Below, piece by piece: positions 14,094-15,661 of a stretch of DNA of 15,661 nt (the stretch's first letter is position 1; each line of letters begins with the position of its first letter). Source of the DNA: Lentimicrobiaceae bacterium (lineage in GTDB: Bacteria; Bacteroidota; Bacteroidia; Bacteroidales; Lentimicrobiaceae); assembly GCA_028697695.1 (NCBI GenBank), contig JAQVEI010000010.1:1-15661 (forward strand), read 5' to 3'. A program made the position numbers and the translations under genes. The notes under the pieces were generated by a model. The model did no database searches. It had not been told where the DNA came from and worked only from the letters and a program-made list of their open reading frames with translations.

Positions 14094-15287
14094 CTATGCT
14101 TTGAGTACACCCAATTCTCTGCCTACCTTGGTGAAAGCCTGAATGCATTTGTCAAGTTGTTTGCGGCTGTGCGCAGCTGAAATCTGGACACGGATGCGGG
14201 CTTGACCTTTGGGTACAACCGGATAGTAGAATCCAATAACATAAATGCCTTCATCCAGCAGTTTTGCAGCCATTTCCTGCGATAATTTTGCATCATAAAG
14301 CATTACAGCTACAATAGCACTTTTGGTTGGCTTAATGTCAAAACCGGCTTTATCCATTTTTTCAGTAAAATAGGCAGTATTTTCATGCAATTTATCCTGC
14401 AGATCATTGGTTTCGCTCATCATATCAAACATTTTGATACCTGCGGCGGCAACCATAGGCGGGATGGAGTTGGAGAAAAGATACGGGCGTGAACGCTGGC
14501 GCAACAATTCTATAATTTCTTTTTTGCCGGTGGTGAATCCACCAATAGCGCCTCCGAATGCCTTCCCGAGGGTTCCGGTGATGATTTCCACTTTGCCGCG
14601 CAGGTCGAACAATTCGGTAACACCGCGTCCGGTTTCACCTACCACTCCGGCTGAGTGACATTCATCCACCATAATCATGGCATCATATTTACGGGCAAGT
14701 GCATAAATCTCATCCATTTTGGCAACATTACCATCCATAGAGAAAACGCCATCGGTAACAATCAGTCTGAATCGCTGAGCCATAGCTTTTTTCAATTGCT
14801 CTTCCAGATCGGCCATGTCGCTGTTGTTGTAGCGATAGCGTTGTGCTTTGCTTAACCGCACACCATCAATGATTGACGCATGGTTTAAAGCATCGGAAAT
14901 GATGGCATCTTCTTCGCCCAGCAGAGGCTCAAATACTCCACCGTTGGCATCGAAACATGCTGCATAAAGAATGGTGTCCTCAGTGCCGAAAAATTCAGCA
15001 ATTTTTGCTTCCAGTTCTTTGTGAAGATCCTGTGTGCCACAAATAAAACGAACCGATGAAAGACCATAGCCATGTGTATCAAGAGCTTCTTTGGCAGCAG
15101 CTATAAGCTTGGGGTTGTTTGAAAGGCCAAGATAGTTGTTGGCACAGAAGTTAAGCACTTCGTCGCCGCTTTGAACCTTAATCTCGGCACCCTGAGGGGT
15201 GGTAATTACCCGTTCCTTTTTGTAAAGACCGGCTTCTTTAATGTCGGTTAATTCTTTCTGAAGATGAGCTTGAACGCGATCGTACAT
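14094..15287 (-). CDS. kbl: glycine C-acetyltransferase (2-amino-3-ketobutyrate CoA ligase)
   Basis: This is a cytoplasmic PLP enzyme that interconverts 2-amino-3-ketobutyrate plus CoA with glycine plus acetyl-CoA, the second step of threonine degradation through threonine dehydrogenase. The 397-residue length matches E. coli Kbl (398). Alpha-oxoamine synthase landmarks are present: NNYLGLSNNP at 50-59, GSSVRFICGTQDLHKELE-type substrate region at about 75-93, H136 in DALNHASIIDG stacking on PLP, D208 and H211 in VDECHSAG, and the Schiff-base lysine K242 in TGTLGKAFGG. Residues RIRVQISAAHS near the C-terminus help separate Kbl from 8-amino-7-oxononanoate synthase, and no biotin genes are nearby. 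Threonine dehydrogenase, its usual partner, is not in the window. The gene has its own promoter and terminator. Confidence 0.93.
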   Translation of the reverse strand: MYDRVQAHLQKELTDIKEAGLYKKERVITTPQGAEIKVQSGDEVLNFCANNYLGLSNNPKLIAAAKEALDTHGYGLSSVRFICGTQDLHKELEAKIAEFFGTEDTILYAACFDANGGVFEPLLGEEDAIISDALNHASIIDGVRLSKAQRYRYNNSDMADLEEQLKKAMAQRFRLIVTDGVFSMDGNVAKMDEIYALARKYDAMIMVDECHSAGVVGETGRGVTELFDLRGKVEIITGTLGKAFGGAIGGFTTGKKEIIELLRQRSRPYLFSNSIPPMVAAAGIKMFDMMSETNDLQDKLHENTAYFTEKMDKAGFDIKPTKSAIVAVMLYDAKLSQEMAAKLLDEGIYVIGFYYPVVPKGQARIRVQISAAHSRKQLDKCIQAFTKVGRELGVLKA

Positions 15288-15340
15288 GTTTATTAATTTT
15301 TAAGAGGTTAATGTCGGATTGTTTGTTAAATAACAATAGG

Positions 15341-15348
15341 CAAAGATA
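15341..15348 (-). promoter_or_regulatory. -7 promoter element for kbl
   Basis: The minus strand reads TATCTTTG, an exact TAnnTTTG, 53 bases upstream of the kbl ATG, implying a leader of about 45 bases. Confidence 0.55.
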
Positions 15349-15504
15349 TTAATTTTGAAGTTTTACCAGCATCCTTTTAAGATTATTTATATACAGATGG
15401 CAACTTAATCATCCAATTTTGATGATTTCCAACATAAAATTTAAAATGCAATGATGGTTTCCCGGATACGTGTCTTTTTCAATATTGGCCACGTAGGCTG
15501 ATGT

Positions 15505-15661
15505 TTAAAAATCCAGGCTGAGTGAGATGTAGAAAACAGGTTTTTTAATGAGCATATCTTCTATTCCCCAGGCGTAATCGGCCCGTATAAAATAGCCCAG
15601 TATACGCGACCTGAGGCCAAACCCCATTCCACCAACAATGGGTTCACGCTGTTCTTTGATG
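15505..15661 (-). CDS. C-terminal end of an outer-membrane beta-barrel protein (partial)
   Basis: The gene enters from the right edge; only its last 51 codons and stop TAA (15505-15507) are visible. The sequence (GFGLRSRILGYFIRADYAWGIED...PVFYISLSLDF) alternates polar and hydrophobic residues and ends in a C-terminal Phe, the recognition signature of outer-membrane barrels. It resembles the tail of Bacteroidota TolB-like or beta-propeller plus barrel translocation proteins (final strand ...FYxSLxxDF), but the family assignment rests on only 51 residues. The start and most of the protein are outside the window. No clear terminator follows on the minus strand. Confidence 0.75.
   Translation of the reverse strand, partial: IKEQREPIVGGMGFGLRSRILGYFIRADYAWGIEDMLIKKPVFYISLSLDF

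Noticed and set aside
13907..14104. Plus-strand 65-codon frame between the beta-CASP and kbl genes
   Set aside because: It runs through both arms of the kbl terminator and overlaps the kbl 3' end, and its product matches no family I know. Most likely a chance open frame.
15407..15427. Inverted repeat AATCATC/GATGATT between kbl and the partial barrel gene
   Set aside because: Only seven A/T-rich pairs and no U-run on either strand; could easily be chance.

Overview
The window looks like a chromosomal housekeeping stretch from a Bacteroidota species, probably a Bacteroidales/Marinilabiliales-type anaerobe or facultative organism. Several independent signs point there. Exact matches to the Bacteroidota promoter -7 element TAnnTTTG sit just upstream of several genes and of the tRNA. 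Shine-Dalgarno sequences are mostly absent. The ExbB protein carries a signal-peptide-like N-terminus and is followed by two ExbD copies. The partial gene at the right edge ends in an outer-membrane beta-barrel strand with a terminal Phe. I see no insertion sequence, phage gene, CRISPR array or compositional break.

Layout, left to right. Positions 1-358 are largely non-coding, with a possible 3' end of an upstream gene. A B12-dependent class II ribonucleotide reductase (359-3109, +) follows and ends in a strong UUCG-loop terminator hairpin. A minus-strand pair comes next: a pterin-4a-carbinolamine dehydratase (3761-4015) and, downstream of it, an unrecognised protein (3336-3734) made of 25-residue repeats. 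After a 430-bp gap, a secreted M64 family metallopeptidase (4447-5715, +) and a LOG family phosphoribohydrolase-like protein (5719-6339, +) form a tight pair. A family 9 glycosyltransferase (6350-7342, -) converges on them and is divergent from a TatD nuclease plus type I asparaginase pair (7611-9439, +).

The right half starts with a tRNA-Ser(GGA) (9678-9766). It lies 85 bp ahead of a four-gene inner-membrane energy-transduction operon, exbB - small 3-TM protein - exbD - exbD (9852-12086, +), closed by a textbook terminator. On the minus strand follow a beta-CASP metallo-beta-lactamase RNA-processing-type enzyme (12460-13863) and a glycine C-acetyltransferase (14094-15287) with its own terminator. 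The C-terminal 51 residues of an outer-membrane protein lie at 15505-15661.

Functionally this is mixed core metabolism: DNA precursor synthesis, amino acid and pterin metabolism, nucleotide clean-up, LPS sugar transfer, and a Ton/Tol-type proton motor that would power outer-membrane transport. The least understood items are the 25-residue repeat protein beside the pterin dehydratase and the small membrane protein inserted between exbB and exbD. No whole new multi-gene system is evident; these two are the best leads.
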